Assembly (NCBI RefSeq): GCF_958979055.1
Contig: NC_084886.1
Location: 41,528,654-41,592,653 of the forward strand
Source: Alnus glutinosa
Taxonomy: Eukaryota > Streptophyta > Magnoliopsida > Fagales > Betulaceae
Direction: 5' to 3'
Length of the DNA stretch: 64,000 nucleotides
In this document: positions 62,711 to 64,000 of the stretch, one piece after another
Layout of the letters: the number at the start of each line of letters is the position of its first letter
How positions within the stretch are numbered: the stretch's first letter is position 1
Position numbers and translations under genes: made by a program
Notes under the pieces: generated by a model
Database searches by the model: none
Seen by the model: the letters and a program-made list of their open reading frames with translations, nothing else
What the model was told of the DNA's origin: nothing

Positions 62711-64000
62711 CCTTCTATCAAATAAGTCACCTCATGAATTACTTTTTTCCACTTCTCCATCTTATTCCCATCTCAGAATATTTGGTTGCCTTGCTTATAT
62801 TTCTACTTTGTCTCGCAATAGAACTAAGTTTGATTCTCGAGCCATTCCCTGTGTATTCATTGATTACCCATTTGGCATCAAAGGTTACAAATTTTTCAAT
62901 TTACATACAAAATCCATTGTCGTTTCTCAGAATGCTGTTTTTCATGAACACCTTTTTCCCTTTGCTTTAAATCTTATACATTCTTCATCTGATGGTTGTT
63001 TTACCACTCAGCCTTCACAGCATTCTACAATTTCTTTGCCTATACCTATACTTGACTTTCCGGTTTCTTTACCTATTTCTACCACACATTCGGTTCCTTC
63101 CTCACTTACACCTTCCGTATCTCATCCTTCTACACCACAACACTCTAATATACAACATTTTGCACCATAACATTCTGATATACAACATTCTACATCTCCT
63201 GTTTCTTCTTCATCACCTATTATGCCTTCATCTCTTCGTCGATCTACTCGAATTAAGACTCAACCTAGGTATCTACAGCAATATCATTGTCAACTGGCTT
63301 CTTCTTTCCCATCTCTACCTTCCTCCACAGCATCAAATTCAGGTATTCCTTACTCCTTATCTAGTTATCTTTCTTATGATAAACTTTCTCTTGCTTATAA
63401 ACACTTTTGTTTTTCTATTTCTGCTCAATCTGAACCTACATTTTATCATGAGGCTGTTAAGTTTAGTCACTGGCGTGATGCTATGTCTGCTGAGATTTCA
63501 GCTTTAGAGGCAAATCATACATGGGTTGTTTGTGATCTTCCACCCAATAAACACCCAATCGGTTGCAAGTGGGTTTACAAGATAAAACATAAGGCAGATG
63601 GTAGCATAGAGAGGTATAAAGCTCTGTTAGTAGCCAAAGGATATACCCAGTGTGAGGGTTTAGATTACCTTGATACCTTTTCTCCGGTAGCTAAAATGAC
63701 CACTGTTAGGTGTCTTTTAGCTCTTGCTGCTGCCAAGGACTGGGTTATTCATCAATTGGATGTTAATAATGCATTTCTGCATGGAGATTTGCATGAAGAA
63801 GTTTATATGAAGATGCCTCCGGGTTTTGGCACTAAGGGGGAGTCCAAAGTGTGTCGGCTCACTAAGTCTCTATATGGCTTGAAGCAAGCCTCGAGACAAT
63901 GGTTCTCCAAGTTTTCATCCACCCTTATTGATCTTGGATTTGTACAGTCCAAAGCTGATTATTCTCTTTTCACTCGACTTCAAGGTTCTTCATTTCTTGC
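62711..64000 (+). pseudogene. copia pol: integrase C-terminus and reverse transcriptase (partial)
   Basis: In a shifted frame the protein continues (KSPHELLF, RIFGCLAYIS), then a Ser/Thr/Pro-rich linker ends in a TAA at 63168-63170. The same frame resumes after the stop with the reverse transcriptase start ([10 protein letters not shown] near 63468, [44 protein letters not shown]) and runs to the window edge, before the catalytic Y-x-D-D box. Confidence 0.9.

Larger units (their letters stand above)
60238..64000 (+). mobile_element. Ty1/copia LTR retrotransposon, 5' part, degenerate
   Basis: Runs off the right edge of the window. Order: short 5' LTR (about 60238-60418), primer-binding site, gag with zinc knuckle, protease, integrase and the first part of reverse transcriptase. 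This domain order (integrase before reverse transcriptase) is that of Ty1/copia. Three breaks interrupt the polyprotein: a stop at 61351-61353, a frameshift near 62710 and a stop at 63168-63170. The copy is therefore non-autonomous. The 3' LTR and target duplication lie outside the window. Confidence 0.95.

Noticed and set aside
62992..63507. Leu/Ser-rich 171-codon open frame at the right end
   Set aside because: It is an out-of-frame shadow of the copia polyprotein linker and reverse transcriptase start.

Overview
The window is nuclear DNA of a flowering plant. It has split genes with GT-AG introns, AT-rich introns and intergenic DNA, many small transposon relics, and plant-specific families (Mediator 33, PLS-type PPR, plastid ADP-glucose pyrophosphorylase large subunit, Cassandra-type TRIM). 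A woody rosid is my best guess, but that is inference from the repeat style and not something the sequence proves.

Layout from left to right. (1) 397-5430 (+): a starch-synthesis gene, ADP-glucose pyrophosphorylase large subunit, without its first exon. (2) 5431-14865: a transposon-rich stretch. It holds a Ty1/copia RNase H relic, a complete Cassandra TRIM with two near-identical LTRs and a perfect target duplication, a 99-bp tandem repeat, a dead exon of a dienelactone-hydrolase-like gene, a terminal-inverted-repeat element that has captured part of a subtilase gene, and another TIR element. (3) 14866-24300: a tandem segmental duplication carrying two seven-exon dienelactone-hydrolase-family genes on the minus strand. 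A four-copy 203-bp repeat and several MITEs lie between and around them. The right end of each unit resembles the DNA just upstream of the next gene. (4) 24567-29357 (+): a complete nine-exon ribonucleotide reductase small-subunit gene. (5) 29358-36388: 7 kb without a recognised gene, holding a SINE, hAT-like relics and microsatellites. (6) 36389-46261 and 47071-57650 (+): two intact 12-exon paralogues of Mediator subunit 33 (REF4/RFR1 family) in tandem. The second has a TRIM in intron 7. (7) 58052-60151 (-): an intronless PLS-type PPR gene convergent with the second MED33. (8) 60238-64000 (+): the 5' part of a degenerate Ty1/copia retrotransposon, whose LTR starts 86 bp upstream of the PPR start codon.

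The host genes are ordinary nuclear housekeeping and regulatory genes: starch synthesis, dNTP supply, phenylpropanoid control through Mediator, and organelle RNA editing. They do not form a pathway cluster. The notable structure is evolutionary: two independent local duplications (hydrolase and MED33), with young insertions that can be read against the empty site in the paralogous copy. I found no CRISPR array, no operon-like system and no convincing new biological system. The strongest second-look items are the duplicated splice acceptor and GC donor in the second hydrolase gene, the TIR element with the captured subtilase fragment, the two TRIM elements, and the retrotransposon at the PPR promoter.
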